Below are positions 22,018 to 33,993 of a DNA stretch of 64,000 bases, piece after piece (within the stretch, counting starts at the first letter, position 1; each line of letters opens with the position of its first letter). Source of the stretch: Ancistrus triradiatus (lineage: Eukaryota; Chordata; Actinopteri; Siluriformes; Loricariidae); assembly GCA_025084515.1 (NCBI GenBank), contig JAJAGP010003144.1, positions 19,198 through 83,197 on the forward strand, read 5' to 3'. Below the pieces are notes generated by a model. The model was not told the DNA's origin, ran no database searches, and was given only the letters and a program-made list of their open reading frames with translations. Position numbers and translations under genes: made by a program.

Positions 22018-22215
22018 TGGGCCGTTGGTAGCCTAGTGGATAAGGTACTGGACTCCTGTACCAGAAGGTCCAGGGTTCAAATCCCACCTCTGCCAAAGCT
22101 GCCACTGTTGGGTCCTTGAGCAAGACTCTTAACCCACAATTGCTTGGATTGTAAGACTGTACCAATTGTAAGTCGCTCTGGATAAGGGCGTCTGCTAAAT
22201 GCTGTAAATGTAAAA
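22018..22215 (+). repeat. tRNA-derived SINE, best-preserved copy
   Basis: The head 'gttggtagcctagtggataa' (A box), 'gggttcaaatcccac' (B box), the body 'cttaacccacaattgcttgg' and the tail 'aagggcgtctgctaaatgct' are all intact. The tail resembles the 3' end shared by teleost L2-mobilised SINEs. Other copies in the window are at 12358, 14735, 23934, 25861, 43965 and 46995. Confidence 0.88.
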
Positions 22216-22439
22216 TGTAAACCCACAGACTACATAATTGCAAATAATATGTTCTCCTTGTGTTTATTTAATGACTTAATCAGCCTGTCTTAATCATAAT
22301 AGTATTACACTGACATAATTATTGCTGCTGTAACTAGTCATATATTATGCAGTCATTTCAATTTCCTCGGTGTCTGATGTTGTCACTACTCAGTAGAACA
22401 AACTGATAATCAGGTTGTCTGACTGCCTTGAACTTGATG

Positions 22440-22640
22440 TCTTTAGTACTATCATAAAATGTCAAATTTGCAACCAGCCAGTCTGCCAAAGTTCTCACCC
22501 TGACTACAACCCCATCCAATACCATTGAGATGACTTTAAATGCCAACTGCTGATCTAGGCCTTGCTGCCAAACACAACCACTCTCATGACTGAACAGAAG
22601 AGAATCCCTGCCTTCATATTTCAAAATTATACGAAAGCAA
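22440..22640 (+). mobile_element. Tc1-like transposase C-terminal remnant
   Basis: 'ccctgactacaaccccatcc' corresponds to the PDLNPIE catalytic-Glu region and is followed by decayed 'HLW.E...RLRSRP' coding. No terminal repeats are visible. It is an old fragment. Confidence 0.5.
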
Positions 22641-22785
22641 ATGTAGTGTATGCGGTCTTCATGTAGTCTGTTTATATTATATTATGCCTGTTAAGATTAA
22701 GAACGGTCAAATGAGAAAACCAGGTGTAATCATATTTTTTTACTTGTAGAATTGGTTCAGGTCAGAGTCAGAGTGCCTGCAAATA

Positions 22786-23501
22786 CACTAGATGGACAAA
22801 AGTATTGGGACCTACACATTACACCTACAAGAGCTTTTATGACAGCCACACAGCATTATGCCTCCTCCCCCAAACATCAACGTTGGCACAATGCAGTCAG
22901 GCAGGTAACGTTCTCTTAGCACCCAGACTCATCTATTAGACTGCCAGATAGAGAACTGTGATTCTTCACTCCAAAGAACACTGCTCCAGTGGCGACATGC
23001 TTTACAGCACTCCACGCTTGACATTGTGCTTAGCGCTGTAAGGCTTGGATGCTCAGCAATGGACACCCATGCCATGAAGTTCCTGGTGCACATTGTTTGC
23101 TGATGTTAATGCCAGAGGAAGTTTGAAAATCTGCAGTTATTGAGACTTTTATGCACTATGCACCTGAGCACTCAGTGACTCCGCTCTATGACGTAATGTG
23201 GACTGCCACTTTGTGGCTACGTTGCTGCGGTACCTAAGTGCTTCCGTTTCTCACTAATACCACATTGTATTGATCATATAATATCTAGGAAGGAACTGAC
23301 TTGTTGCAATGCTGGCATCCTATTACAGTACCACACTCGAATTCTGTACACTCTTTAGAAGAACCATTCTTTTCCAAATGTTTGTGAAGGCAGTCTGCTT
23401 GGCTAGGTGCTTGATTTTATACACCTGTGGTAATGAGACTGAATCAAACACCTGAATTGAGTGATTAAGAGGCTTATCCCAATGCTTCTGTCCATTGCGT
23501 G
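22786..23501 (-). mobile_element. Internally deleted Tc1-like transposon
   Basis: The left end 'cactagatggacaaaagtat' and right end 'cttctgtccattgcgtg' are inverted and flanked by TA on both sides (22784-22785 and 23502-23503). At 716 bp it is about half of a full element. The interior keeps minus-strand transposase fragments near 22850-23100. Confidence 0.8.
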
Positions 23502-23933
23502 TACATATAACAGAGCATCAGGTTAGTCTTGTTACAACTTGAAGACAACAGTTGGATACAACATGGGTGGAGAATGTTAGGAGTGGCTGCATTAGGTAGA
23601 AACTTGGTGTGAGAATGTAGATATGTCATTATCACATAATAGAGAGAACACTGTGTTCATAATTTAAGAATTCATGACTTAACCTGTTTCAACTAACCAC
23701 GCCTATTTGCTCCTTTTTTATGAACACACACACACACACATTAGGTATGAGTCATTCCTGATCACACATAAAGCTGATACAATTGCTTTATTTAAACCTA
23801 TCACACATGTTATCTGTAATCTTTGTTCCCTGGCATACAATGTTAATGCGGTACCACCCAATGAAGGGTATCAGAGTCTCAGTTCTAGTTTTGGAATGGA
23901 ATGAAATCATAGCTGTATAAATTATGTTCGCTA

Positions 23934-24110
23934 GGCGCCCTTATCCAGAGCAACTTACAATTCATACAATCCAAGCAACTATGGGTTAAGGGTCTTGCTC
24001 AAGGACCCAACAGTGGCAGCTTGGAGTTAAAAATGAGTGAACCCTGGACCTTCTTGTTCTTCTGGTCCAGAGTCCAGTAGCTTAACCGCTAGGCCACCAC
24101 AGTTCCGCTT
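23934..24110 (-). repeat. tRNA-derived SINE, reverse orientation
   Basis: Plus-strand text 'cgcccttatccagagcaact', 'tatgggttaagggtcttgct', 'gaaccctggacc' and 'cttaaccgctaggccacc' is the reverse complement of the 22018 family in correct order. Confidence 0.85.
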
Positions 24111-24819
24111 TTTAACATTCCAAGGTAGAGCAAACCAGCATAACTCAAACGAAAGAAGACAATGTTCTCAGCATGTCTGGAATAACTGTTGAACATGTTA
24201 TTTCAGTACAAAGGTCTGTGTGACCCAACATCTTGCCCAGGCTTCTTAAAAGCATAACAAAGTGCTTTACTTGTCAGTAGTATTGCACAGGTGTTTGAGG
24301 AACACAAGCTCAGCAAAAGTGTTTTGATCCTCATAAAGCAGATACGTTTGGCAGTATGTACTGACTTTAGAGGGGCTATTTTTAAAAAATTAAATTGTAT
24401 TTTACTCAAAAAGTCAATTGCGTACATAATATGGTTGGATTGTTGTACCATATATGGACTTAGTTATGAATTATTGCCTACAAGAAATGTTATTGTCATG
24501 CATTGAAAATGTGTTCAGATAAATTAGGTGCTGTAGAATATATGATACTTATCAAGTATGTTAAAATGAATTTTACACTATTAATTTCCCTCACCATGCA
24601 ACCGAGCCGCAGGCAAACTTAACCTGTTTAAGGTCGACGAACCCGATATGAGCAATCTACAACCAACCTGGTTCACTGAGCGTGAATTTTAGATTGAAGC
24701 AATAATATATATGTTAGAGCGAGAACAATGCTGGTTTGTAACCAAGTAAGCATAAGCCGTATTTGACGCGAAAGACGCAAACAAACTGTAAAATACAAAT
24801 CCCGTGAACCCGTTCGTTG

Positions 24820-25039
24820 GACAGTTCGACCATTGGCGAACGGGCCACCATCGGAGCGTTCTGATTGGTTGTGAGGCTCTCACGCGAGGGGAGTCGTAAG
24901 CGCTCAGACGTCAAGAGATGTAGTCAGTCCGGACTAGTCAGTTTCATGGAGCGGCTGGTGTGAGCGGCTATGAGTGAGGAGATTGGTGTCCTCTTGCTGG
25001 CACGATTTATAGGACGCTTTCGTACTCTCAGCTCTGAAG
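24820..25039 (+). promoter_or_regulatory. Candidate adipor2 promoter and noncoding exon 1
   Basis: A CpG-rich patch contains an inverted CCAAT box ('ctgattggtt', about 24861) and 'ggagcggctggtgtgagcgg'. It ends in a good splice donor, 'ctgaag|gtaata', with the exon end at 25039. Vertebrate adipor2 has a noncoding first exon upstream of the ATG exon, and the ATG exon here starts with an acceptor at 37406-37407, so a 5' exon must exist upstream. This is the best candidate I see in 21.8-37.4 kb, but the link is inferred. Confidence 0.4.
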
Positions 25040-25860
25040 GTAATATTGTTACTAATTATGATAAGGGTTTATTATTTGTTGACAGTTCATGTTTTTCAGT
25101 AGACAACACGGTTAATGCCGGCTTTTCTGTAACTACAGATAACGGACTTTTTCAGCTGACTTTTACATGTGTTCCTGTTAGAACTGAGTCAGTAGATAGG
25201 CGTATTGTTTGTGGTTCATCCTTAGTATAGATGGTACTTAAACTGTTAGCAGACGTAAAAGCTAAAGAAAGGACTTTTTACCGTAATCCATATTGTAGTT
25301 GAGTCTGGTCTTACTTGACAACCTCTGACGGACAGCTTGAACCAGAATGTTGATTTTATATTCGCTACTAATTATGTCACATGCGTTCAGTTACTTATAT
25401 GTTCAGAAAGTCATTTTAGTTATTTGTAATGATGTTTGTGTGTCTATATATATATAAAAAACATTTTAATACCAGAACAAGGGCTCACTTTCAAGCTTTG
25501 GTAGAGGACAAGCTAACTTGAGCTAAGCTAACCCAACTGTAAACAAACCCGCACACATCACCAAGCTTCGGTATCACCTGTACAGCCTGGTGTGACACGA
25601 CAGCTGTAATGGTACACATTTAAATGCTATCCATAAGAACAATGAATAGAGCTTGCCTTTCAGTCCTTGTACACGTAAACAAAAGCATCCGCCAACTAGA
25701 AAACACGTCTCTTTTGTCTTTGCATTATGATCATCCACCTGTAGTTTGACTCGTCTACCCGGCTGTCACTTCCACTGCAGAGCGTCGAACTGACATCTCG
25801 CATGTTTGTTACACATAATCTATTCATAATTCATATTAAATTCATAATCATATTTACGCG
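25040..25860. other. Unassigned sequence after candidate exon
   Basis: AT-rich unique sequence with a short TA tract at 25446. No gene or repeat was recognised. If the candidate exon is right, this is the start of the first adipor2 intron. Confidence 0.45.
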
Positions 25861-26055
25861 ATACTGTGGTGGTAGTCTAGCGGTAAAGGTACTGCACTCT
25901 GGGAAACAGAAGGTCCAGGGTTCAAATCCCACCTCTGACAAAAAGCCACCACTTGAGCAAGACCCTTAACCCACAATTGCTTGGATTGTAAGACTGTATC
26001 AATTGTAAGTCGCTCTGGATAAGGGCGTCTGCTAAATGCTGTAAATGTAAACATG
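25861..26055 (+). repeat. tRNA-derived SINE, full length
   Basis: Head 'gtggtggtagtctagcggta', B box 'gggttcaaatcccac', body and tail 'aagggcgtctgctaaatgct' match the 22018 copy closely. A short gap is visible in the 'tgccactgttgggtcc' part. Confidence 0.87.
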
Positions 26056-26177
26056 TGTTTGTAAAAGTCGTACCTATTACTATCTTTCTTTTGTTGATAC
26101 GATATTAGTTGTTGCTTACTAATGCCACCAATGGAAATGACAGTTGAAGGCAATTTAAATGTCAACAAAACAGGTCT

Positions 26178-27690
26178 TATTTATTGAAAACTGAAGCTGG
26201 ACTACAGAGAAGCCCAAACTGACAGGAACTGGGGTGTGCCATATGTATCTTAGTTGTTGTTTAACGAATGTCGAGCTGACCTTATCGAGTGTGTCACTCA
26301 CTTTGCAAAAAAGAGCCAAAATCACACCTTAAGAGTTCACACATTCAGTGGCCAGGAAGGACGGACTACTGTGTATGCGCACCGAGTGCATAAAACGTAC
26401 ACCTGAAGTTAAAAATGAGTGAACAGACTGTACCAGGAGACAAAATACAGACACCGCCAGCCTTGCAGTGTACATTTTTTATTGGTCAACATGGAGGTTA
26501 TTTCAATTTAAAGATTTGGATGTTGGCCAAAAGGCCACAAACTGCAAACTGTCGGAAAATGGTTCAGTAAAAACTGTAGGGCTCAAACTGCAGGAGGGTC
26601 ACATTTTGTCACAACAAAATATTTCTGGTCAAGCACAACATCCAGTCCGTACCTGTCCTTGACAGTGCATTTCATTGACAAAGTTTGTCATAATCTTCAT
26701 ATTCTGCTAGGGATGCACCGATATTGAATTTTTTGGGCCGATACGATAACTGAGTTTTAGCACATTATTGTGGCCGATACCGATGTTACAAACCGATAAT
26801 TTAACCTTTCTGCATTTCAAATACAGTAAATCATTTTTGCAATGAAATAAAATACTAATAAACAATAAAACAGTTAAATCGGACCTGACAATTACTGTAA
26901 ACACAAGGTACAGTTCACTCAAGGGAAAAATGGTTTAATTCCATTTTATTTTTTAACCTTCCTTTTTTTTTTTTTTTTGTCTTGAACTGGTACAGGCAGC
27001 AATAAGAACAAAGTGTATAAGAAATCTTATGACTGAGAAGCTCCAAGAAAGAATAGAACTGCATACAGAACTATACAGTCAGCATCATCAGGTATTTTGC
27101 TTAATGAATAACAGCCAAAAGAAAAATCAAAGAAATGTTCATATGTAAATAGATTATAAATATCGGTTATAACATCGACTAAAATTCTAATATCGGACCG
27201 ATGCCGATATCTGAAAAAGTCCATATATCGGCAAATAACATATCGGCCGCCGATGTATCGTGCATCACTATATTCTGCACAGTGGTTAGTTTGCAGATAA
27301 GTTAGTTGTCGAGGAGTCTATAAAGGCAACCGACATAGTTCGCAGATTGCTGTCTTTTGTCTCCTGGTACAGCCTGTCCACTCATTTTTAACTCCAGGTG
27401 TACGTTTTAGGGTGGAACGCCAGCTTGCTTTGTGCATGCTGCATGCACTCGGTGCGCATACACAGTAGTCCGTCCGTCCGTCCGTCCTGGCCACATTGTG
27501 CACTGAATATTTGAACTCTTAAGGTGTGATTTGGCTGTTTTTTGCGAGTGACACACTCGATAATGTCAGCTCGGACATCGTTAAAACAGCAACTAAGATA
27601 CATATGGCACACCCCAGTTCCTGTCAGTTTGAGCTTCTCTGTACTCCAAGCTCCCACAATAGCTGTTCAGTTTTCATTTCGATATCGTGC
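26178..27690. repeat. Long imperfect inverted repeat (arms about 280-340 bp)
   Basis: The left arm (about 26178-26460) reads on the minus strand as the right arm (about 27343-27685). Matching landmarks include 'ggaactggggtgtgccatat' on the left and 'atatggcacaccccagttcc' on the right, and 'gtaccaggagacaaaa' against 'ttttgtctcctggtac'. The right arm has extra blocks (a CGTCC tandem run near 27470-27486 and about 17 bp near the outer end). The loop of about 0.9 kb carries a separate hAT MITE. It resembles a foldback or long-TIR DNA transposon of unassigned family. Confidence 0.8.
26708..27270. mobile_element. hAT-like MITE with perfect 8-bp TSD
   Basis: The ends 'tagggatgcaccgata' and 'tatcgtgcatcacta' are near-perfect inverted repeats, flanked by identical TATTCTGC copies at 26700-26707 and 27271-27278. 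That 8-bp duplication is the hAT signature. The interior is rich in 'ccgatatc'-type subterminal motifs and has no ORF. It landed inside the loop of the long inverted repeat and is therefore younger than it. Confidence 0.9.
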
Positions 27691-27924
27691 AGGTGTACTG
27701 GGTGAGATCTGTAGCCGGAAAACCACTGGTGTTTATTTATCTTCTCTCCATTAATAGTTCTCTCCACAATTACAAAGCCATACGTTGGCTGGCTTGTAAA
27801 ACAAGTACTGCTGAGTAGGATTGATTTATTTTCAACACGCACTGATCAACAAATCATTAAATCCATGCTCAGACCTAAAATCATAAAGGTGATTATTTTG
27901 TTGTATCAGCACATGTTAAGCTCA

Positions 27925-28582
27925 GAGTTGTATTAGGCAGTAAGTGAACAGTCGGTTATCATGTTAGATGTTAACAAAATGTCCTGGGGTAAAGACCTGA
28001 GCAGCTTTAACGTAGGAAAAATTATGGCCAGACACCTGCATGTGGATCCTCTCGGTCAGTAATGGTGAGCACCTACCGACAGCAGACCCAGGACTGGCAA
28101 CAGTGTGTTGCCACCCATGTTGGATTGATGCACGAGGGCATCATCCTATTCTGTATGGTCTGACTAAGCAGAAGCGCTACTGTGGTACAAGTAACAGAAA
28201 TGTTTAATGCTGGGCACAGGAGGAGTGTGTCACAACACACAGTGCAAAGCCCCCCTGCTGAGTATGGGGCCCCCTAGTTGTTAGAACTGCCAGAGTATAC
28301 ATGCAAGTGTCATTGGGCATGCAGGTGTTAAAACTGGACCTTGGAGCCCCATTGAATCCAGTTGCCTTTTTCCGTTATGTGTGCACCATGTACCTGGGAA
28401 GGTGATGATCTCCCAATCCACTGTGGGAAGAATATCTGCTGGTGAAGGGAGTGTGATGCTCTGGGTAATTTTCTGCTGGGAAACCCTGGGTGCAGACATT
28501 TGAGTGGGCAATAATTTGGCACATACCACCTAGCTAATCACTGTTACAGACCGAGTGGTTTTAATGTTCTGGCTGATCATTG
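27925..28582 (+). mobile_element. Decayed Tc1-like element
   Basis: The right end 'gagtggttttaatgttctgg' plus 'ctgatcattg' is the terminal sequence of the fish family beginning 'cactgatcagccataac' (an intact pair is at 38740-39174). The interior has transposase fragments without an open frame. The left boundary is uncertain. Confidence 0.55.
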
Positions 28583-29005
28583 TAGAGTATCCCTTTAAAT
28601 CCAGAGTTGTAGAGGGAAAAATAAAACAAAAGCTATTATTCACAGAGCTGTCTCAGAGCTGTACACAGTCAACAAACACTTTTGAATCTTCTAGGCTTTG
28701 CAGCAGATCTGCTAACACAAATCTGGAGTCTGTTAAATTCAGCAACAGCTTCTCTTTGACATTTCTAAGAGTAGCGTTAATTCAGTTTGTTCGTTCTTGC
28801 TCAGATGCATCATAGTCTGTAAAATATTGAAAGAATTTGTGTTGCATCAGTTAACTTCATCCGATGGTGCTGAACTGATGGAACTTCATGTAGACATCAC
28901 AGCAACTTGTTGGGAATACTTCTTTTCCTTTTGTTTTTAACGTAATATTGTTTGTTTGTTTTGTTTCTTGGTTATTTGATTTATTTAACGTCACTGTCAG
29001 CATCA

Positions 29006-29215
29006 GTCAAGTCAGATTTATTTATATAGCGCTTTTTACAATGGAGCATTGGCTCAAAGCAACTTTACAAGTTTAGATTATCTCCTAATAACTACGTCCA
29101 ATCCCAAATTGAGCAAGCCTAGGGCGACAGTGGCAAGGAAAAACTCCCTAGTTCTAGGAAGAAACCTTGGGAGGACCAAGACTCAAAAAGGGACCCAACC
29201 TCCTTGGGCGGTCAT
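29006..29215 (+). repeat. Dispersed repeat 'R1', copy 1 (partial)
   Basis: It starts 'gtcaagtcagatttatttat' and runs through 'gcaactttacaagtttagat', 'ctccctagttctaggaagaa' and 'cccaacctccttgggcgg'. Other copies are at 36650-36990 (-), 39812-40200 (+) and 48170-49530 (-). The family name R1 is mine. There is no coding potential. Part of the copy is missing at the 3' end. Confidence 0.85.
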
Positions 29216-30180
29216 CAGTGGCCATTCCAGCAACACACACAAGGTTACATCGACTATATTACGTTCCAGTACAGAATATTTTTGTTTTCAGACAAGGTTG
29301 CACTAGACAAAATGGACAGCTTTTGTGATTTTATATAAGAAATGAAGTTAAATTCTATAATTACAGACTTGCTCACACAAAACGTTGTGACACAGTGATT
29401 GGAAAGGTGAGGCAGCATGACAGTGTAGCAGGTAGTGTTAGTCCCACACTGGTTCAGGTTGAATCTTCTTGAAGTCTTCTTGCTTTTATGGTTATGATAC
29501 TTTGCATAGCTTGCCATCAGAAGCTTAGTGAGTTGGCTTGGTTACAGTCAGGGTGTTGTCAGATCCATATCTGATATTAGCTAGTATGTTTGCTGTGGTT
29601 CCGGTTTTCTATTCTGGTTCTTGAGTGCTCGCATTTTGCTTGCGTTTGATCCTTCTTTTTAGAGAAATGCGATTGGAATTTGATGTAGGAGCACCGGAAA
29701 CTGAGATTTTGACCCCAGTAGACCACCGCTTCTACTGTGTATTCTTTGATTCTGTCTCAATACCTAGTGAGCACCCTTGTTACCTGTATCCTGGACTTCT
29801 GTGCGTGAAGAGCTTTCTAACCAGCGTGGAACCTTAAGACAGGGTAATGAGACAGTCTGAGACAGTGCCCTGATCTAATTACACAGACAGCAGTGTGCTC
29901 ACTGCAGCAGATATGCTTGAAAGCTTAGCTTGGGCTCCAGACCTGAGAGACACAGGCTCTCTATTCTGCATGTTACTGTAGGGGGAACATGCTGAACATC
30001 TGACAGTTGGCCTCCCACAGTCCCATAAGATGTCATGCCAATGCCAAGGGGTTTGACTCAAGTGTGCCCCATGAAGTGTACATGCTGGGAATTTGTTTAG
30101 TGGCCCGTGTCATTTTGTTTATGTCCGTTTCTCATTAACTTGGCAGTTTCCTCAGGTTGATTATTGCTAGTCATGGTTGC
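29216..30180. other. Unassigned intergenic sequence
   Basis: No recognised gene, SINE or transposon end. Short ORFs on both strands have no family resemblance. Confidence 0.45.
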
Positions 30181-30335
30181 AGGTAATGAGTTAACTTTGA
30201 CCTTGGCCAGACTGCAAAATGCATGTCTTTGGACTGTGGTAGGAAATCCTAGCACTTGGAGCACAGACTCCATACAGATGCAGTCCAAGGATCGAACCAG
30301 GGATCTCTGGAGCTGTGATTCTAATCTGATAAATC
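30180..30335 (-). repeat. V-SINE fragment, reverse orientation
   Basis: 'gcatgtctttggactgtggt' and 'ggatcgaaccagggatctc' on the plus strand are the complement of the V-SINE central domain and B box seen at 515-812. Confidence 0.65.
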
Positions 30336-31348
30336 TGAGTGTCATTTATTTTCCAAAACAGTAGCCTACTTTGGTGGGGTAAAAAATGTCTCGGACTCTT
30401 GACACTACAGAGCATGAACTGTTGGGACATCTCCAGAATACGTCAAACAGGTGTCCGATGTGAGGTTGGATGAAGTTCTGCTTTAAGTAATAGCCAGTGA
30501 GTTAATTCAGCTACGTACATAAGGGGGCACACCTGCATTGTACGTGCTCAATGATTACCAAGGTTTTAAACATAAAATAAATCCCATAGGTGGCGTAACT
30601 TACAACATTGAATTCAAAATGTGTGTTTTACCAGGCACCAAAATTAAGGGACGTTTTTCTGCTAGGTTGTGGATGTCATAGCCACATTTAATTGTGTAGG
30701 AAGTGTACTATTCCCTTTTATTAAGAAATGTTTCATTTTGAATATCTGTGGGTGAATGGTGTGACATTGCCGACGTAACTTATTCCGTAGCCGTCACTTA
30801 CTTACAAGAACTACTTATTATTTATGGCATTTAATTCTGAGTAACTGAAAGTCATCATGGGTGTGTAGAGAGTAGTTTCTTAGCAATTAGCATTCTGACA
30901 TTGCTCCTTCTTTTCTTTTACTACAAGGCAAATTTACACAACAGTGCAGACCCAGGTGGGTGTAGCACAGGTTAAATGCTGTAGCCAATGAGGCTCCTTT
31001 TTCCACTGAAAACTGTTAGATGTTTGACAACGGGTGTCTCTTGTGAAGTTTCAAGTTTCATCCTCATGTAGAGCACCTGCCTTTCTTGCACTCCCTGTCG
31101 GAGTGGTTTGACTGCCCTAGTCTCTTGGCAACGAAAGGTAGGACAAAGGCCTTTAGTGAAGATCTTCTGGCTCTGCACCCTCAAGTCCTACGGTGTAGAA
31201 ACCCATGGCAGCCTCCAAGTTATGCTTTTGTTCAGACTTGGCGGTCCCCTCAGCTGTGAGGCATTCAGATTCCCCTTCCGCACTTCTAAAGAAAGGTCAG
31301 ATGTTTTGGCCCGATATTCAGACAACCCTTAGATGTTATCTACTTGTA

Positions 31349-32321
31349 CAGTGGTGCTTAAGTTTGTGAACCCCTTATAATTTTCTATATTTCTGCATAA
31401 ATATGATCTAAAACATCGTCAGATTTTGGTAGAACAACTTGTCTGCTTAGGGTCGTTGTCTTGCTGCATGACCCACCTTCTCTTGAGATTCAGTTCATGG
31501 ACAGATGTCCTGACATTTTCCTTTTCTCTGATAAAATTCAGAATTCATTGTTCCATCAATGATGGCAAGCCGTCCTGGCCCAGATGCAGCAAAACAGGCC
31601 CAAACCATGATACTACCACCACCATGTTTCACAGATGGGATAAGGTTCTTATGCTGGAATGCAGTGTTTTCCTTTCTCCAAACATAACGCTTTTTTTTTA
31701 AACCAAAAAGTTCTATTTTGGTCTCATCCGTCCACAAAACATTCTTCCAATAGCCTTCTGGCTCGTCCACGAGATCTTTAGACGAGCAGCAATGTTCTTT
31801 TTGGAGAGCAGTGACTTTCTCCTTGCAACCCTGACATGTACACCACTGTTGTTCAGTGTTCTTCTGATGGTGGACATTAACATTAGCCAATGTGAGAGAG
31901 ACCTTCAGTTGCTTAGAAGTTACCCTGGGGTCCTTTGTGACCTCGCCAACTATTACACGCCTTGCTCTTGGAGTGATCTTTGTTGGTCGACCACTCCTGG
32001 GGAGGGTAACAATGGTCTTGAATTTCCTCCATTTGTACACAATCTGTCTGACTGTGGATTGGTGGAGTCCAAACACTTTAGAGATGGTTTTGTAACCTTT
32101 TCCAGCCTGATGAGCATCAACAACTCTCTATCTGAGCTCCTCAGAAATCTCCTTTGTTCGTACCATGATACACTTCCACAAACGTGTTGTGAAGAGCAGA
32201 CTTTGATCACATATTTGGTCACATATTTTTGCCACTCACTAATATGTAATATTTTATCATTTTCCTCAATAAGTAAGTGACCAAGTATAATATTTGTGTC
32301 ACAAACTTTCAAGCACCACTG
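31349..32321 (-). mobile_element. Tc1-like transposon, deleted copy C
   Basis: Terminal repeats 'cagtggtgcttaagtttgtg' and 'tttcaagcaccactg' are flanked by TA at both ends (31347-31348, 32322-32323). At 973 bp it has lost the 3' half of the transposase but keeps a long open frame on the minus strand. Same family as the copies at 17229, 18341 and 63355. Confidence 0.9.
31495..32076 (-). pseudogene. Tc1 transposase, C-terminally truncated
   Basis: The frame reads 'HQSTVRQIVYKWRKFKT' (helix-turn-helix), 'LPRSGRPTKITPRARR' (the GRPR-like linker and second DNA-binding helix), then 'NVLWTDETKIELFG' with the first catalytic Asp and 'KHGGGSIMVWACFAASG'. The second Asp and the Glu are missing because of the internal deletion, so the protein could bind DNA but not cut it. 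A short frame slip is likely around 'VNVHHQKNTEQQWC', where family conservation fades. Confidence 0.8.
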
Positions 32322-32399
32322 TACGCATGACACTGGTTCACACAAAATATTTCTGTCCTCCTGAGAGCTACTCAACACAGTGCACTGCAACAATCGTTT

Positions 32400-33850
32400 T
32401 AATTCATTTTGGATGTTGATAGGATGTTTAAAACCTCACTTGATGATGTGCTGATTATTTGTTGCCAAATATTGTTGCTAAAAATTACTTGGGGCCCTGA
32501 GGTAATTTTATAAGGGATTCTCTCTGATTTTATTCCCTTAGCAACATTACAGACAGATGTCTTTTGTTTTTTTAAAACAACCCATGTCTGGATGCACTCT
32601 GTAATTTTATGTCGCAACAGATGTTGCCTTTTGTTGGCAAATAATGAGGTTTTTGATTGCTGCCATGTCTGGGTCATGTAAATCCAAGTCAGATGCATTC
32701 AAAATTTCAAATGAAGGATTTTAAGCACTGTTTATTTGGATGATGGAAGAACACCCTGAAAATCCAGGTAACATCAGCTGATTAAAAGGCCAGATACGGC
32801 CAGCCAGGGAAAGGGCTGATGGTGATGGTGGTACAGAAAATGCACGTTATATATCTGTAAACTTGCAGTTTTCTAGAGAGTTATGACCAGTTGTATCAGT
32901 CAGTTACAATGTGTTCATAGATTAAAACCAACCCAATAGGAGCTCGCTTGTCCTGCAAGAACTTAATTTCCGTCCAAATGCAAGCGTTTTATAAATTGAT
33001 CGGGGGGCACTTGTAGCTCTAACCGGAGGGGATTAAAATTACATGGGTTGCTGGTGTGACTTCCTCTTATGTCCAGAAGTTCAGGTGTGAGGCAATTTCA
33101 AAGACAGCTGACTCAAGTGACCATTTCAGAAGTGACATTTCTCAACTACGCACAAGAAGGCAGAAGCAGTTTTAAGAAAATATGTCGAAAACAGTTAATG
33201 CTGCTACAAAGCAGAACTTTTAAGATGCATATCGTATGTATGTTTCCTCAAGGTTCAACAATGACGAATAAACGGTTGCACAAATGCCTGGGGCCAGTAA
33301 AACGCAACGTCGGGACAGCACCACAAAACATAACTTGTGCATTCGGTGCACTGGACATGTACATGCAGTGGATTAACAGTGTTTGTCACAACAGCATATC
33401 ACACAGTTAAAAAGAGCGAGAACTTTCACCGGCTGTCCATTATACATGCAATTATGTGTATATTTAATTAATCTAAATATTAATTATGTAACCTTAGCTT
33501 TAAAATACAAAGTAGCTGTTTGGTTTGGGGTAGTGATCCTTTGGGTTGCTTGCCTGACTGGAAGAAAAGTTTATGTTGAACCCTGTTTCTTTTATTCAAT
33601 AAGAAGGTGCAGGTTTTTACGAGTTAGTGTTAATTCTAGTGGAGTTTGGAAGCAAAAGATGTGTATGTATGTGGGGTCGGGGGGATATTCTTATTTACAA
33701 AAGTGGAGCACAGCAGAAAAATGTTGGGAACCACTGTTCTGGGTGTAAATGAATAATAGCGTAACAATAAGACATAAAATATGGCTCTGAAGTCTATAGT
33801 CAGCCTCACCACTTGGAGAATGCTTATTCCGTTGCATGCACATTACTCAT
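32400..33850. other. Unassigned intergenic sequence
   Basis: No recognised repeat. An open frame of 113 codons at 33069-33410 has no family resemblance or splice context and is taken as chance. Confidence 0.4.
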
Positions 33851-33993
33851 TTCTACTCCACCCTCTTTATACTCCTATAATTGACCTGTCAGGGCTCTCC
33901 ATTGCTTGGTTATGCTTTGTCAGAATGCGTTGGAGACGTTCCTGAAACTCAGCAAGCCTGGAACTTTCATGGATTGTCTGAACATTAGGATTA

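Noticed and set aside
22080..22100. tRNA-like B boxes in seven places (for example 22080)
   Set aside because: They are heads of SINE copies with a common body and tail. None shows a full cloverleaf with intact anticodon arm, so no tRNA gene is called.
33069..33410. A 113-codon open frame on the plus strand
   Set aside because: No recognisable domain, no splice context, low-complexity composition typical of chance frames, and it lies in unannotated intergenic or intronic DNA.
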